Positions 36,505 through 45,089 of a DNA stretch of 64,000 nucleotides are shown here, piece by piece. The notes beneath the pieces were generated by a model. That model saw only the letters and a list, made by a program, of their open reading frames with translations, ran no database searches and had not been told where the DNA came from. Position 1 is the stretch's first letter; every line of letters begins with the position of its first letter. Source of the stretch: Tahibacter soli (GTDB lineage: Bacteria > Pseudomonadota > Gammaproteobacteria > Xanthomonadales > Rhodanobacteraceae); assembly GCF_025717065.2 (NCBI RefSeq), contig NZ_JAOVZO020000003.1, forward strand, positions 372,001-436,000, read 5' to 3'. The translations under genes and the position numbers were made by a program.

Positions 36505-37591
36505 ACGTCGCGTGCCAGCGCGCACGCCCGGCATCGCCGTGCCGGCGGCGCAGCGCCGGATCGTCGGCGTAGCGCCCGAGCGCCGCGGCCAGCGCGCGTT
36601 CGTCGCCGGGCGGAACGAGAAGACCGGTCGCGCCGTCGTCGACGACGTAGCCGACGCCCGAGCCCGGAATCGCGCTCGCGACCGCCGGGAGGCCCGCGCG
36701 CATCGCTTCGAGCAGCACCATGCCGAACGCCTCGGCGCGATCGAGCGAGGGCAGGCAGAACACGTCGGCGTCGGCGTAGGCCTGGCGCAGCGCGGCGTCG
36801 TCGACGTGCCCGGCCAGCCGCACGCGGTCGGCGAGGCCGTCGGCGCGCACCTGCGCGCGCAGCGCCGCGGCACGTTCGCCGCCGCCGATCAGGTGCAGCG
36901 CGACGCGCGGCAGATGGCGCATGGCGTCGAGCAGGATCTCGAAACCTTTGTAGTGACTGAGCCGGCCGACCGCGAGCACGCGCAGGTGGTCGCGCGGCCA
37001 CCCCGGCGACGCCGCCCGACGCGGCGGCGCGGCCGCGGCGTCCGCGGCGAGGCCGAGCGGAATGACGTGGATCTTGTCGCGCCACGGCACGAGCGGCGCG
37101 CTCGCGTCGCGATACGGCGCCGACGTCGCGACGATCGCGTGCGCGCGGCGCAGCAGCGCGGTTTCCCACGGCCGATACAGCGGATAGGCGAGGCGCAGCG
37201 CGCGGCTGCCGCCGTCGAGCGGAATGTCGGCGTGCCAGTGCACGACCCACGGCACGCGCCGCGCGGCGGGCGAGAGCAGCGCGAAGAACGCCGACGTGTT
37301 CGGCACGTGGATGTGCAGCACGTCGGGCCGGAAGCGTTCGATCGCGCGCGCCAGCTCCCGCGCGAACGTGGGGCTGACCGGCGCATACAGCCATTGTCCC
37401 CAGCAGCCGACTTCGCGCACCGCGACCGGGCCGTCGTCGCGCGAGCGCGACTGCCGCACGCCGGGCGGCGCGTGCACGAGCGCGGCGACGTCGGCGCCGA
37501 GCGCCGACTGCGCGCGGCCGAGTTCGGCGAGGGCGCTTTCGATGCCGCCGGCGACCGGCGGATAGAACTTTCCGATGTGCAGAACGCGCAT
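36419..37591 (-). CDS. Glycosyltransferase family 4
   Basis: GT-B-fold, retaining glycosyltransferase of 390 residues. The N-terminal MRVLHIGKFYPPVAGGIES is typical, with HADIPLDGG in the acceptor domain and the donor-site EX7E motif in RAEAFGMVLLEAM. VLAVGRLSHYKGFEILLDAM opens the C-terminal domain. Downstream of GT2 and DUF2304 on the same strand, suggesting a glycolipid or polysaccharide pathway. The 3' end overlaps the plus-strand gene by 86 bp. Confidence 0.92.
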   Translation of the reverse strand: MRVLHIGKFYPPVAGGIESALAELGRAQSALGADVAALVHAPPGVRQSRSRDDGPVAVREVGCWGQWLYAPVSPTFARELARAIERFRPDVLHIHVPNTSAFFALLSPAARRVPWVVHWHADIPLDGGSRALRLAYPLYRPWETALLRRAHAIVATSAPYRDASAPLVPWRDKIHVIPLGLAADAAAAPPRRAASPGWPRDHLRVLAVGRLSHYKGFEILLDAMRHLPRVALHLIGGGERAAALRAQVRADGLADRVRLAGHVDDAALRQAYADADVFCLPSLDRAEAFGMVLLEAMRAGLPAVASAIPGSGVGYVVDDGATGLLVPPGDERALAAALGRYADDPALRRRHGDAGRARWHATFTPDRAACSSLDLYRSIAKDRAATARTD

Positions 37592-37605
37592 GGCGGCCGT
37601 TCCGG

Positions 37606-37986
37606 CTATTCGGACGCGCCCGGCTTCTCGCGCCGCGCCGCCTGTGCTTTCTGCAGCGCGGTCAGTTCTTCTTCGAGTATCGCGAGCTTCTGGTTGAGGC
37701 GGCGAATCTGGCGTTCCTGGCGCGAACGCTCGATGTCGAGCTGCAGCATGCGGATCAGGATCAGCGACAGGCCGACGATGATCGGCAGTACCGGCGGATA
37801 CGCGATGCCGGTCAGGTGCGCGAGCCAGTCGACGGTGCGCGGCACGAAGCCGATGACCAGCGTCACGGCGGCGATCAGCAGCCACCACAGCGCGTAGGGG
37901 CCGTGCAGGTGGTCGCGGCGGACGAGATAGAGAATGCTGCCGCCGAGCAGCACGCCGATCAGGGCGGCGGTGATCTGGGCGGTCAT
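37606..37986 (-). CDS. DUF2304 membrane protein
   Basis: A 126-residue protein with three hydrophobic helices (about 4-20, 30-50, 65-83) and a C-terminal coiled coil of about 40 residues (ERSRQERQIRRLNQKLAIL). DUF2304 proteins sit beside polyprenyl-phosphate glycosyltransferases, as here: the start overlaps the GT2 stop by 4 bp. They may act as accessory or flippase-like subunits; this is unproven. Confidence 0.85.
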   Translation of the reverse strand: MTAQITAALIGVLLGGSILYLVRRDHLHGPYALWWLLIAAVTLVIGFVPRTVDWLAHLTGIAYPPVLPIIVGLSLILIRMLQLDIERSRQERQIRRLNQKLAILEEELTALQKAQAARREKPGASE

Positions 37987-38714
37987 GCCTTGTCGGCTCC
38001 GGCCAGCGCGCGCGCGCGCGGCGCGCGGGCGCCGATGCGCGCGATCGACAGCACGGTGGTCGCGATCATGTAGCGCGCGACGGTGAACCACGACGAGAAG
38101 ATGCGCGAGCCGCCGCTCGAGCGCGGCGACATCGACGTCGGCGCCTCGTGCATCGAAAGTCCTTTTCTACGCAGCAAAATCAGTACCCCGATATCTTGAT
38201 AGTCGATCAGACTGGCCTCGCGCGACGCAAGCGCGCGGATCGCGCGGCGGCCGTACACGCGTAAGCCGGACGTGAAGTCGGTAACCCCCAACCCCGTGAT
38301 CAGCCGGAAATACGCCCAGGCGAGGCGCTTGGCCCGGCTCAGGCGGCCCGGGCAGGTGCCGATCGTGACGTCGGCGCCTTGCCGGCGGTGCGCGGCCAGG
38401 AGCGCGGGCAGCTGCGCCGGCGGATGCTGGCCGTCGGCGTCGAGCGTGACGACGAGGTCGTAGCCGTTGCGCAGCGCGAATCGCATGCCGGCCTGCGCCG
38501 CGCCCCAGGCGCCGAGCTGGAACGGCAGGTTCAGCACGCGCGCGCCGGCTGCCGTCGCCTGGGCCGCGGTGCGGTCGGCGCTGGCGTCGTTGATGACGAG
38601 GACGTCGCAGTCGAGCGTCGCGATGACGCCGCGCACGACATCGCCGACCGTCGCCTGCTCATTGCGGGCGGGCATGATGGCGAGGCAGCGGGCGGGAGAG
38701 GTTCGGTTCGGCAC
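37983..38714 (-). CDS. Glycosyltransferase family 2, polyprenyl-phosphate sugar synthase type
   Basis: A 243-residue GT-A enzyme without large C-terminal membrane domain. ARNEQATVGDVVRG and VINDASADRT form the nucleotide site, and the DXD motif is in TLDADGQHPP. Similar to dolichyl/undecaprenyl-phosphate mannose or glucose synthases. The first codon is GTG at 38714 (VPNRTSPARC); an ATG 39 bases downstream (MPARNEQ) is possible but would trim the first strand. The sugar-phosphate lipid made here could be the donor for the GT-C-like protein nearby. Confidence 0.9.
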   Translation of the reverse strand: MPNRTSPARCLAIMPARNEQATVGDVVRGVIATLDCDVLVINDASADRTAAQATAAGARVLNLPFQLGAWGAAQAGMRFALRNGYDLVVTLDADGQHPPAQLPALLAAHRRQGADVTIGTCPGRLSRAKRLAWAYFRLITGLGVTDFTSGLRVYGRRAIRALASREASLIDYQDIGVLILLRRKGLSMHEAPTSMSPRSSGGSRIFSSWFTVARYMIATTVLSIARIGARAPRARALAGADKA

Positions 38715-39077
38715 GTGGATGTGGAGTCCGAAAACCCGATTCTCCCTGTCGATTCAAAGAAGTGTCAACGAAGCGCGCGTATGATCGCGCCGTGTGCCTG
38801 CGCAGGATTCGGGCTCAGGCACGAAGAAAAACGCGGTCGCGCGAATTATTTTCGACCGGGGTGTCCGGTCCCGGAGTCGGGCTGCGTTACTAGCTCCCGA
38901 GTGCCCGACCGGGCGCGGACCAGGGCTGACCGCTCGCAAGTGCCAAGTTCATCATGAATCGCCGCTAACACGTTGACGGCATTCGATTGACTTATCTACA
39001 CTTGCGAAGTGTCGGGCCACGTTATGCCAATGTGGGGAGGGAGCGCAGCTCCTGCCCGATCCAAATGGGAGATTCAA
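38715..39077. other. 363-bp gap, structured non-coding stretch
   Basis: No convincing gene. Inverted repeats seen: GTGCCTG/CAGGCAC (38794-38800 with 38816-38822), GACCGG/CCGGTC (38854-38859 with 38865-38870) and GGAGC/GCTCC (39040-39044 with 39048-39052). A TATGAT hexamer is at 38780-38785. It may contain divergent promoters, a 5' leader or a small RNA; I could not match it to a known riboswitch or tRNA. Confidence 0.4.
38973..39000 (+). promoter_or_regulatory. Candidate promoter for the exported-protein genes
   Basis: TTGACG at 38973-38978 and TCTACA at 38995-39000 are separated by 16 bp; TATCTA at 38993-38998 is an overlapping alternative. It would give a leader of about 70 bases before the gene at 39078. 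Confidence 0.4.
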
Positions 39078-39848
39078 ATGAAAGCCAATGTAACGATCAA
39101 GGCGCTGTCGGCTGCGGTTCTCGGTCTGGCTGGTATGGCGTTTGCCGGTTCCTCGATGGCGCAGTGCGCGGCCGATCCGGCTCAGCCGACCGGCGCGTGG
39201 AGCGGCAAGGTTGTGGTCGGCGGTGGCGCGCTTGCCATCACGACGCCGGGCCTCAAGGCCACCGCGTGCGCCGCGAGCGCTTCGATCAACACCGGTGCGG
39301 GCGGCCTCGCCACCGCCGTCGTGCGCGACGATACGCCGGCTGCTGAAACCCGCTACCGTTTCCGTTTCTATCTGAACACCGATGCGCTGACCGGCTTCGG
39401 CGGCGTGCAGGGCGCGCAGATCTTTACGGCCAACTCGACGAATCCGTTCCCGGCCGTCGGCGGTTCGACCCAGATCCTGCGCATCGCGCTGGTTCCGGGC
39501 GGCGCCACTGGCAAGCGCCTGAACTTCATTGCCGCGTGCAACGATCCGGGCGTCGGCTACCAGTGCTCGAGCATCACCCCGCTCGCCGCGACCGGCACGG
39601 TCAACGTCGTCGAAGGCGAAATCGTGATCGGCGGCGCCGGCACCGGCAAGGTCAACTACTGGGTGAACAACAACGTCGCCGCCACCGCGACGGGCACGAT
39701 CAACCTCGACAACGCCGCCTGGACGGGCGTCGACACGACGTTCATGGGCCTGAGCAACGCGACCGCGACGTTCAGAACCAACCAGGCCACCAAGGCTGTC
39801 GTGTTTGACGAGTTCGATTCGCGTCGTCAGACGTTCATCGGTTTCTGA
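39078..39848 (+). CDS. Exported protein of unknown function
   Basis: A 256-residue protein with a classical signal peptide (MKANVTIKALSAAVLGLAG, cleavage after SSMAQ at about residue 28) and a Shine-Dalgarno GGGAG 8 bases upstream. The mature part is rich in Ala, Thr, Gly and Asn, with four cysteines and many beta-forming stretches (RYRFRFYLNTDALTGFGG), and ends QTFIGF. I recognise no family. A surface or secreted beta-rich protein is most likely. 25 bp upstream of the next exported-protein gene. Confidence 0.8.
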   Translation: MKANVTIKALSAAVLGLAGMAFAGSSMAQCAADPAQPTGAWSGKVVVGGGALAITTPGLKATACAASASINTGAGGLATAVVRDDTPAAETRYRFRFYLNTDALTGFGGVQGAQIFTANSTNPFPAVGGSTQILRIALVPGGATGKRLNFIAACNDPGVGYQCSSITPLAATGTVNVVEGEIVIGGAGTGKVNYWVNNNVAATATGTINLDNAAWTGVDTTFMGLSNATATFRTNQATKAVVFDEFDSRRQTFIGF

Positions 39849-39873
39849 TTGCAGTAACTTCGGAGAATTCAAC

Positions 39874-40383
39874 GTGAAGAAAAATGCGCTCCTGCTCGCT
39901 TTTGGTGTTGCCGCTCTTGGAACCGTTTCGTTCGCCCAGGCCCAGACCTGCGCTTCGCCGCTGACCCCGACCGCGCCGCCGCAGGGCAGTCAGGTCGCCG
40001 GCAACAGCTGCGGCGGCACGAACTCGATCGGCACGATGTGCGGCCTGTTCGATTCGACGACGTTCAACGACGTGATCTATCGCTTCAACGTCGACGCGAC
40101 CCGCACCGCGACGTCGATCGTCGTGACGAACACGACCCCGACCTGGAACGCGCGCGCGATCGTGCTGTCCGGTTCGTGCTCGCCGGCCGCCGGTTGCCCG
40201 GCGCTGGCCGACGACAACGGCGCGGGCGGCAATGAAACGCTGGCCGTGGGCTCGCTCGCCGCCGGCGCGTACTACCTCGTGATCGACACCAGCGGCGACG
40301 TTCCGTCGGACGCTTGCGGCAGCTTCACCTGGGCCGCGAACGGCATCCTGCCGGTGCAGCTGACGAACTTCTCGATCGACTAA
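39874..40383 (+). CDS. Exported protein ending LPVQLTNFSID
   Basis: A 169-residue exported protein. GTG start with GGAG 9 bases upstream; signal peptide VKKNALLLAFGVAALGTVSFAQA. The mature region has six cysteines and resembles a pre-peptidase C-terminal/PPC-like beta domain (DVIYRFNVDATRTATSIVV, then AAGAYYLVIDTSG). The C-terminal LPVQLTNFSID looks like a short sorting-type tail, but I know no sorting system for it in this group. Followed by a strong terminator. Confidence 0.8.
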   Translation: MKKNALLLAFGVAALGTVSFAQAQTCASPLTPTAPPQGSQVAGNSCGGTNSIGTMCGLFDSTTFNDVIYRFNVDATRTATSIVVTNTTPTWNARAIVLSGSCSPAAGCPALADDNGAGGNETLAVGSLAAGAYYLVIDTSGDVPSDACGSFTWAANGILPVQLTNFSID

Positions 40384-40396
40384 GAGAAGCGAACTT

Positions 40397-40445
40397 ACAA
40401 TCGATTTCGATTGTCGAACCCACCCGCGAGGGTGGGTTCTTTTTT
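40397..40445 (+). terminator. Double hairpin with Rho-independent terminator
   Basis: ACAATCG/CGATTGT (40397-40403 with 40408-40414) is followed by GAACCCACCC/GGGTGGGTTC (40416-40425 with 40430-40439, GCGA loop) and TTTTTT. The U tract ends 11 bases before the next ATG and abuts that gene's Shine-Dalgarno GGGAG. Confidence 0.9.
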
Positions 40446-40455
40446 GGGAGTTCCA

Positions 40456-41859
40456 ATGGTTTCTTTGCTGGCTTCATTGCTGCTGTCCGGTTCGTATGCC
40501 GCGAATCTGCCGATCAGCGCGTCCGCGTGCGAATTCGGCGAGGTCTATCAGGGGCAGCCGGCCGAATGTCTCGTCGAGTTCGTGAACCTCAGCGACAAGC
40601 CCGTCAAACTCTCGGCGTTGACGGCGAAGCGACCGAACGACCGGCTCGATGTCGATACGCTGGTTCTCGCGCCGAAATCGACCGGCCACGTCAGATTGCA
40701 CGTCGACACGTCGCTGGATATCGGCACGGCGCATCACCCGTTGAGCCTGCGCGTGCCCGGCAGCGACAACCCCCTGTCGGTGAACTCGCGCGGCTTCGTG
40801 ATGAGCGTGTTCGACCATGGCGAGCTGAAGGTCGATCTCGGAACGGTTTCGTTGGCGAATGGCGACCGCAAGCCCGAATCGCTGACGGTATCGAGCGACG
40901 AAGACCCCGGCGCGAAGCTCGTCCGCGTTCTTCAGGCGCCGCCGTATCTCGACGTCACGTTGAGCCAGGACGGCCGGACGATCAACGTCGGCCTGCGAGA
41001 TTCGGCTCCCTGGGGACCGATCGACACGCAAGTCGTCCTCGGTGTCGATTCGGCCAAACAGAAGCAGGTCGCCGTCAAAGTCGTCGGCGATGCGCGCGGC
41101 AAGGTGGCACCGAGCAGCAATCCTTTTGCGCTCGATCTCATCCGGCGCGGTAGCGGTCGTCACGAATACATCATTCCGTTGACCGACGTTTCGGGCGAGG
41201 CACTCAAGGTCGGCCGGCTCACGCTCGAGGGCATCGAAGGGCGAGTCCGCAACCAGCCCTGCGTTCCGGAGCGCAAGGACTGCCGTTGGCTGAAACTGGA
41301 AATCTCCGACAAACAGCCGACCGGCCGAATCGACGGAAAGCTGCTGGTGCAACTTCCCGGCTACGGGCAGGCCTTGCCGATCTATCTGTGGGGCCTGATG
41401 GTCAACGCGGACACCAAGATTCGCGACGGCGACGAAGAGCTGCGCAAATCGGCCGAGAAGGCCGCGGCCCAGGCTGAATCCGCGGGTGCTTCGCCGGTTT
41501 TCAGCGCCGCGCCGAAACCCGGCAATCTCGTCGACGAACTCAAGCGCGCGACGAAATCGTCGTCGCAGGCGCAGATTCCCGGCACGGGGCCGCTGTTGCG
41601 CTGGCAGGTGGCGAACGAGGCGCCGCTCTACGGCTACGTCGTCTATCGCGCAGGCTCGGCCGACGGTCCGTGGAAGCGCGTCAACGGCGAAACGATTCGC
41701 GTCGTCACCGAGGACAACGCCGGCGGTTCATACAGTTGGCGCGACCAGTCGGCCGTACCGGGCGAGCACTACTGGTACTACATCGGCACGATCGACTTCC
41801 GCGGCAAGCGCGAGCGCCTGACGACGCCGAGCGAAGTCGTCGTCAAGGCGGCGCAGTAG
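40456..41859 (+). CDS. Exported multi-domain protein, ASH/DUF1573-like start and FN3-like end
   Basis: A 467-residue exported protein. Signal peptide MVSLLASLLLSGSYA, with GGGAG 7 bases upstream of the ATG. Residues about 20-115 contain CEFGEVYQGQPAECLVEFVNLSD, the pattern of ASH/DUF1573-type immunoglobulin-like domains, and LRVLQAPP-type strands suggest a second copy. An Ala/Glu linker (about 325-350) leads to a fibronectin-III-like C-terminal domain (about 385-467, LLRWQVANEAPLYGYVVYRA, ending PSEVVVKAAQ). Probably a surface or periplasmic adhesive or scaffold protein; role unknown. Confidence 0.8.
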   Translation: MVSLLASLLLSGSYAANLPISASACEFGEVYQGQPAECLVEFVNLSDKPVKLSALTAKRPNDRLDVDTLVLAPKSTGHVRLHVDTSLDIGTAHHPLSLRVPGSDNPLSVNSRGFVMSVFDHGELKVDLGTVSLANGDRKPESLTVSSDEDPGAKLVRVLQAPPYLDVTLSQDGRTINVGLRDSAPWGPIDTQVVLGVDSAKQKQVAVKVVGDARGKVAPSSNPFALDLIRRGSGRHEYIIPLTDVSGEALKVGRLTLEGIEGRVRNQPCVPERKDCRWLKLEISDKQPTGRIDGKLLVQLPGYGQALPIYLWGLMVNADTKIRDGDEELRKSAEKAAAQAESAGASPVFSAAPKPGNLVDELKRATKSSSQAQIPGTGPLLRWQVANEAPLYGYVVYRAGSADGPWKRVNGETIRVVTEDNAGGSYSWRDQSAVPGEHYWYYIGTIDFRGKRERLTTPSEVVVKAAQ

Positions 41860-41874
41860 TCGCGACGCGAATGC

Positions 41875-41909
41875 AGCACTCGTGGTGCGGCTGACGCGCC
41901 GCGAGTGCT
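41875..41909 (+). terminator. Nested hairpin after the 40456 gene
   Basis: AGCACTCG (41875-41882) pairs with CGAGTGCT (41902-41909), with an inner GCGGC/GCCGC stem. It begins 16 bases after the stop codon of the exported protein and lies before the convergent lpxH. No U tract. Confidence 0.5.
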
Positions 41910-41984
41910 CCGCCGCTTCGTTGAAGGTTTTCCGGTCGTTTCAAGCAAGGCCGGGTCGGCGGGCGCAGATTTTCCGTGCAGCCG

Positions 41985-42710
41985 TCAGCGCAGTGCTTCG
42001 CGCCGAATGCCGTCTTCGCTGACCACCAGCATTTCACCGTGTTCGCGCCAGTCCGCGATCACCCACCGCTCGCAGCAGCGGCCGTCGACGACGAGTTCGT
42101 GCAATGCCGGCCGATGCGTGTGGCCGTGGATCATGCGTGCGACGCCGTGCGCGCGGAACGCCGCAGCGACCGCTTCCGCGGTCACGTCCATGATGTCGCC
42201 CGCCATGTTGCTCGTGTGTGCGCGGCTTTGCGCGCGCGCAGCTTCCGCGAACGCGCGACGAGCGGCGAGCGGCTGTGCGAGAAATGTCGCCTGCCATTGC
42301 GGATCGCGCAGCTGTACGCGAATTTTCTGATAGGCCGCGTCGTCGACGCACAGCGTATCGCCGTGCAGCAGCAGCGTCGGCGTGCCGTACAGATCGACGA
42401 CGCGTTCGTCGCCGGGCAACAGCTCCGCGCCCGTCGCTTCGGCAAAGCCCGCGCCGACGAGAAAATCGCGATTGCCGGCCATGAACCGGCACGGCACGCC
42501 GCTGTCGGACAGCTCGCGCAGCGCGCGCCGCACGTCGAGCCCGAGCGCGCCGTCGTCGTCGTCGCCGATCCAGCTTTCGAACAGGTCGCCGAGGATGTAC
42601 ACGGCGTCGGCCGCGCGCGCGGTCGTGCGCGTAAAGCGCAGGAAGATGTCGGTGAGGTCGGGTCGCGATTCCTGCAGGTGCAGGTCGGACACGAAGAGCG
42701 TCGCGCTCAT
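41985..42710 (-). CDS. lpxH: UDP-2,3-diacylglucosamine diphosphatase
   Basis: Lipid A pathway: hydrolyses UDP-2,3-diacylglucosamine to lipid X. Calcineurin-like metallophosphoesterase of 241 residues with all metal-binding motifs: FVSDLHL (7-13), GDLFESWIGDDD, GNRDF and the C-terminal HGHTHRPALH. The start MSATLFVSD is standard. It follows the cyclophilin gene on the same strand, a pairing (ppiB-lpxH) seen in other gammaproteobacteria. Confidence 0.96.
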   Translation of the reverse strand: MSATLFVSDLHLQESRPDLTDIFLRFTRTTARAADAVYILGDLFESWIGDDDDGALGLDVRRALRELSDSGVPCRFMAGNRDFLVGAGFAEATGAELLPGDERVVDLYGTPTLLLHGDTLCVDDAAYQKIRVQLRDPQWQATFLAQPLAARRAFAEAARAQSRAHTSNMAGDIMDVTAEAVAAAFRAHGVARMIHGHTHRPALHELVVDGRCCERWVIADWREHGEMLVVSEDGIRREALR

Positions 42711-42729
42711 GCCGATCGCATCGCTGCTT

Positions 42730-42756
42730 GCGAAGGGCGCGCGATGCGCCCTTCGC
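42730..42756 (-). terminator. 11-bp perfect hairpin between ppi and lpxH
   Basis: GCGAAGGGCGC (42730-42740) pairs with 42746-42756 over a 5-base loop, 9 bases after the cyclophilin stop. No U tract; it may attenuate lpxH transcription. Confidence 0.45.
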
Positions 42757-42765
42757 GTGCGGCGC

Positions 42766-43419
42766 TTACTTGACGATGTCGACCTTGTCGATCGTGATCG
42801 TCGTCTTCGGCACGTCGCTGACGAACGGGCCCTGGGCACCGGTCTCGACGGCCTTGATCTTGTCGACGACGTCCATGCCCGACGTGACCTTGCCGAACAC
42901 GGCGTAGCCGTAGGTCATGCCGCTCTGGTCGCTGACGTAGTCGAGGCGCTTGTTGTCGACGAGGTTGATGAAGAACTGCGCCGTCGCCGAATGCGGATCG
43001 TTGGTGCGCGCCATCGAGACCGTGCCGCGCAGGTTCGACAGGCCGTTGTTCGCTTCGTTGTGGATCGGTGCGCGCGCGCGCTTCTGGGTCAGATCCTTCG
43101 TGAAGCCGCCGCCCTGGATCATGAAATTGTCGATGACGCGGTGGAACACCGTGCCGTCGTAGAAGCCTTCCTTCGCGTACTGCAGGAAATTCTCGACCGA
43201 CTTGGGCGCCTTGTCGGCGAAGAGTTCGAGCGTGATGTCGCCCATCGACGTATGCAGGACGACGGTCTGGTTCGCCGGCTTCGCGGCGTCGGCGGCCGGC
43301 GCGGCGGCGGCGGGCTTCGCGGCCGGCGCGGGTTTGGTTTCGGCCGGTTTCGTGCCGGCCTGGGCCAGGACGGTCAGCGGCGCGAGCAGGGCAAAGGCGA
43401 GCAGATAGCGCTTCAGCAC
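42766..43419 (-). CDS. Periplasmic cyclophilin-type peptidyl-prolyl isomerase
   Basis: A 217-residue exported PPIase. The GTG start at 43419 has AAGGAGA 6 bases upstream and opens a signal peptide ([21 protein letters not shown]). A Lys/Pro/Ala linker (about 23-50) leads to the cyclophilin domain with [27 protein letters not shown] and [15 protein letters not shown]. PpiA is the exported E. coli counterpart; the linkage to lpxH is that of ppiB. Confidence 0.92.
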   Translation of the reverse strand: MLKRYLLAFALLAPLTVLAQAGTKPAETKPAPAAKPAAAAPAADAAKPANQTVVLHTSMGDITLELFADKAPKSVENFLQYAKEGFYDGTVFHRVIDNFMIQGGGFTKDLTQKRARAPIHNEANNGLSNLRGTVSMARTNDPHSATAQFFINLVDNKRLDYVSDQSGMTYGYAVFGKVTSGMDVVDKIKAVETGAQGPFVSDVPKTTITIDKVDIVK

Positions 43420-43488
43420 AGTCAATCTCCTTGGGAGGGGAAGACGCAATGATACCCGCGCACCGCCGCTGTTGCTCGGACCGCGCGC

Positions 43489-45033
43489 TCAGGCCGCGCG
43501 CTCGGGCGCGTCGACGCGGTCGGCGACGCGCAGCTGCAGCTTCAATCCCAGCGCCTTCAAGTGATCGCGTTCCTGGTCGAGGTCGGCGACCGACAGCGGA
43601 TGCTGCTCGAGCCAGGTGCGCGGCAGCTTCAGTTCGAGACTGCGATCGTCACCCTTGAGCTGCATCGGCGGCAGCGGATCGGCGCTGCGCGCGCGTTGCA
43701 GCAGCACGGCGAGACGCAGCAGCGCGGTGATGCGCATGGCGGTGCGCCGCAGGCGTTCGGGCAGCGCGGCAAGCAGATCCTCGTCCGGCTTGCGCCGATG
43801 GCAGCGCAGGATGGTCGCGAGCAGTTCCTGTTCCTGCCGGCTGAAGCCGGCGAGATCGGAGTTGCGCACGATGTACGCGCCGTGCAGGTGGTGCTGGCTG
43901 TGCGCGATGGCGATGCCGATCTCGTGGATGCGGGCGGTCCAGCGCAGCCAGTCCAGCGCTTCGGCGCCGAGCTGCCAGTCGTCGTTGATGAGGTCGAACA
44001 ACGCGACCGCCGTATCTTCGACCCGCTGCGACTGCGCGCGGTCGGCGTCGTAGCGCCGCACGAGCGCCGCGATCGTCGCGGTGCGCGGGTCGCGCTCCTC
44101 GGCGCGGCCGACCATGTCGTACAGCAGGCCCTCGCGCATCGCCGTTTCGCAGACCTGCATGTGATCCAGGCGCAGCGCGTCGAATGCCGCTTCGAGAATC
44201 GCCACGCCGCCGCAGAGCACGGCCTGGCGTTCTTCCGACAGCCCCGTCAGCCGGATGCGTTCGATCGCGCCGAACGCGAGCAGCGCGTCGCGCAGGCTGG
44301 CGAGACCCGCGCGCGTGATGCCCGATTCGCTCCAGCCGTTCGCTTCGAGCACGTTGCCGATCGCGCGAATCGTGCCCGACGAGCCGATCGTTTCGCCCCA
44401 GCCGCGGGCACGGTAGTCGGCGGCGAACTGCTGCAGCTCGACGCCGATTTCGGTTTGCGCCTGGCGCCAGCGCTTGTTGTTGAGCTTGCCGTCGCCGAAG
44501 AAGCGCAGCGTGCTGGCGACGCAGCCCATCTGCAGACTTTCGGTTTCGAGCGCGTCGAGCCCCAGGCCGATGATGAACTCGGTGCTGCCGCCGCCGATGT
44601 CGATGGCGAGGCGGCGTTCGCGCGATTCGGGCAGCCCGTGCGCGACGCCGAGGTAGATCAGGCGCGCTTCTTCGCGGCCCGACACCACTTCGATCGGATG
44701 GCCGAGCGCGGTTTCGGCGGGCAGCAGAAACGCGTGCGGCGCGCTCATGCGGCGCACCGTGTTCGTCGCGACGGCGCGCACGCGGCCCTGCGGCAGCGCG
44801 CGCAGGCGCTGGCCGAAGCGCGCGAGGCACCCCAGCGCGCGATCGCGGCGTTCGGCGTCGAGGTTGCCGTCGCGTGTCAGGCCCGCCGCGAGGCGCACGC
44901 TGTCGCGCAGACGGTCGATCACGCGCAGCTCGCCGTGCTGATAGCGCGCCACCACCATGTGAAAGCTGTTCGAACCGAGGTCGACCGCGGCGAGCAGTTC
45001 CCCATCCCTGATTGGCGTTTTGCCCTTGGACAC
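43489..45033 (-). CDS. ppx: Exopolyphosphatase
   Basis: Removes phosphate from polyphosphate chain ends; Ppx/GppA family of 514 residues (E. coli Ppx has 513). The actin-like ATPase domain shows AAVDLGSNSFHMVVARY at about 16-32 and AIDIGGGSTEFI near 143, with IGSSGTIRAIG further on. The C-terminal half is the HD-like region (WTARIHEIGIAIAHSQHH). GTG start (VSKGKTPIRDGE). Downstream of ppk1 on the same strand (56-bp gap), the classical pairing. Confidence 0.95.
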   Translation of the reverse strand: MSKGKTPIRDGELLAAVDLGSNSFHMVVARYQHGELRVIDRLRDSVRLAAGLTRDGNLDAERRDRALGCLARFGQRLRALPQGRVRAVATNTVRRMSAPHAFLLPAETALGHPIEVVSGREEARLIYLGVAHGLPESRERRLAIDIGGGSTEFIIGLGLDALETESLQMGCVASTLRFFGDGKLNNKRWRQAQTEIGVELQQFAADYRARGWGETIGSSGTIRAIGNVLEANGWSESGITRAGLASLRDALLAFGAIERIRLTGLSEERQAVLCGGVAILEAAFDALRLDHMQVCETAMREGLLYDMVGRAEERDPRTATIAALVRRYDADRAQSQRVEDTAVALFDLINDDWQLGAEALDWLRWTARIHEIGIAIAHSQHHLHGAYIVRNSDLAGFSRQEQELLATILRCHRRKPDEDLLAALPERLRRTAMRITALLRLAVLLQRARSADPLPPMQLKGDDRSLELKLPRTWLEQHPLSVADLDQERDHLKALGLKLQLRVADRVDAPERAA

Positions 45034-45089
45034 GCGAGCCCCGTCGTCGATGTGGCCGGCGAATTCTGCCACGACGGCGCGCGGCGTCG

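Noticed and set aside
38850-38920. Possible tRNA or known riboswitch in the gap before 39078
   Set aside because: Several short stems are present, but no cloverleaf with TTC loop and anticodon stem, and no riboswitch core that I can recognise.
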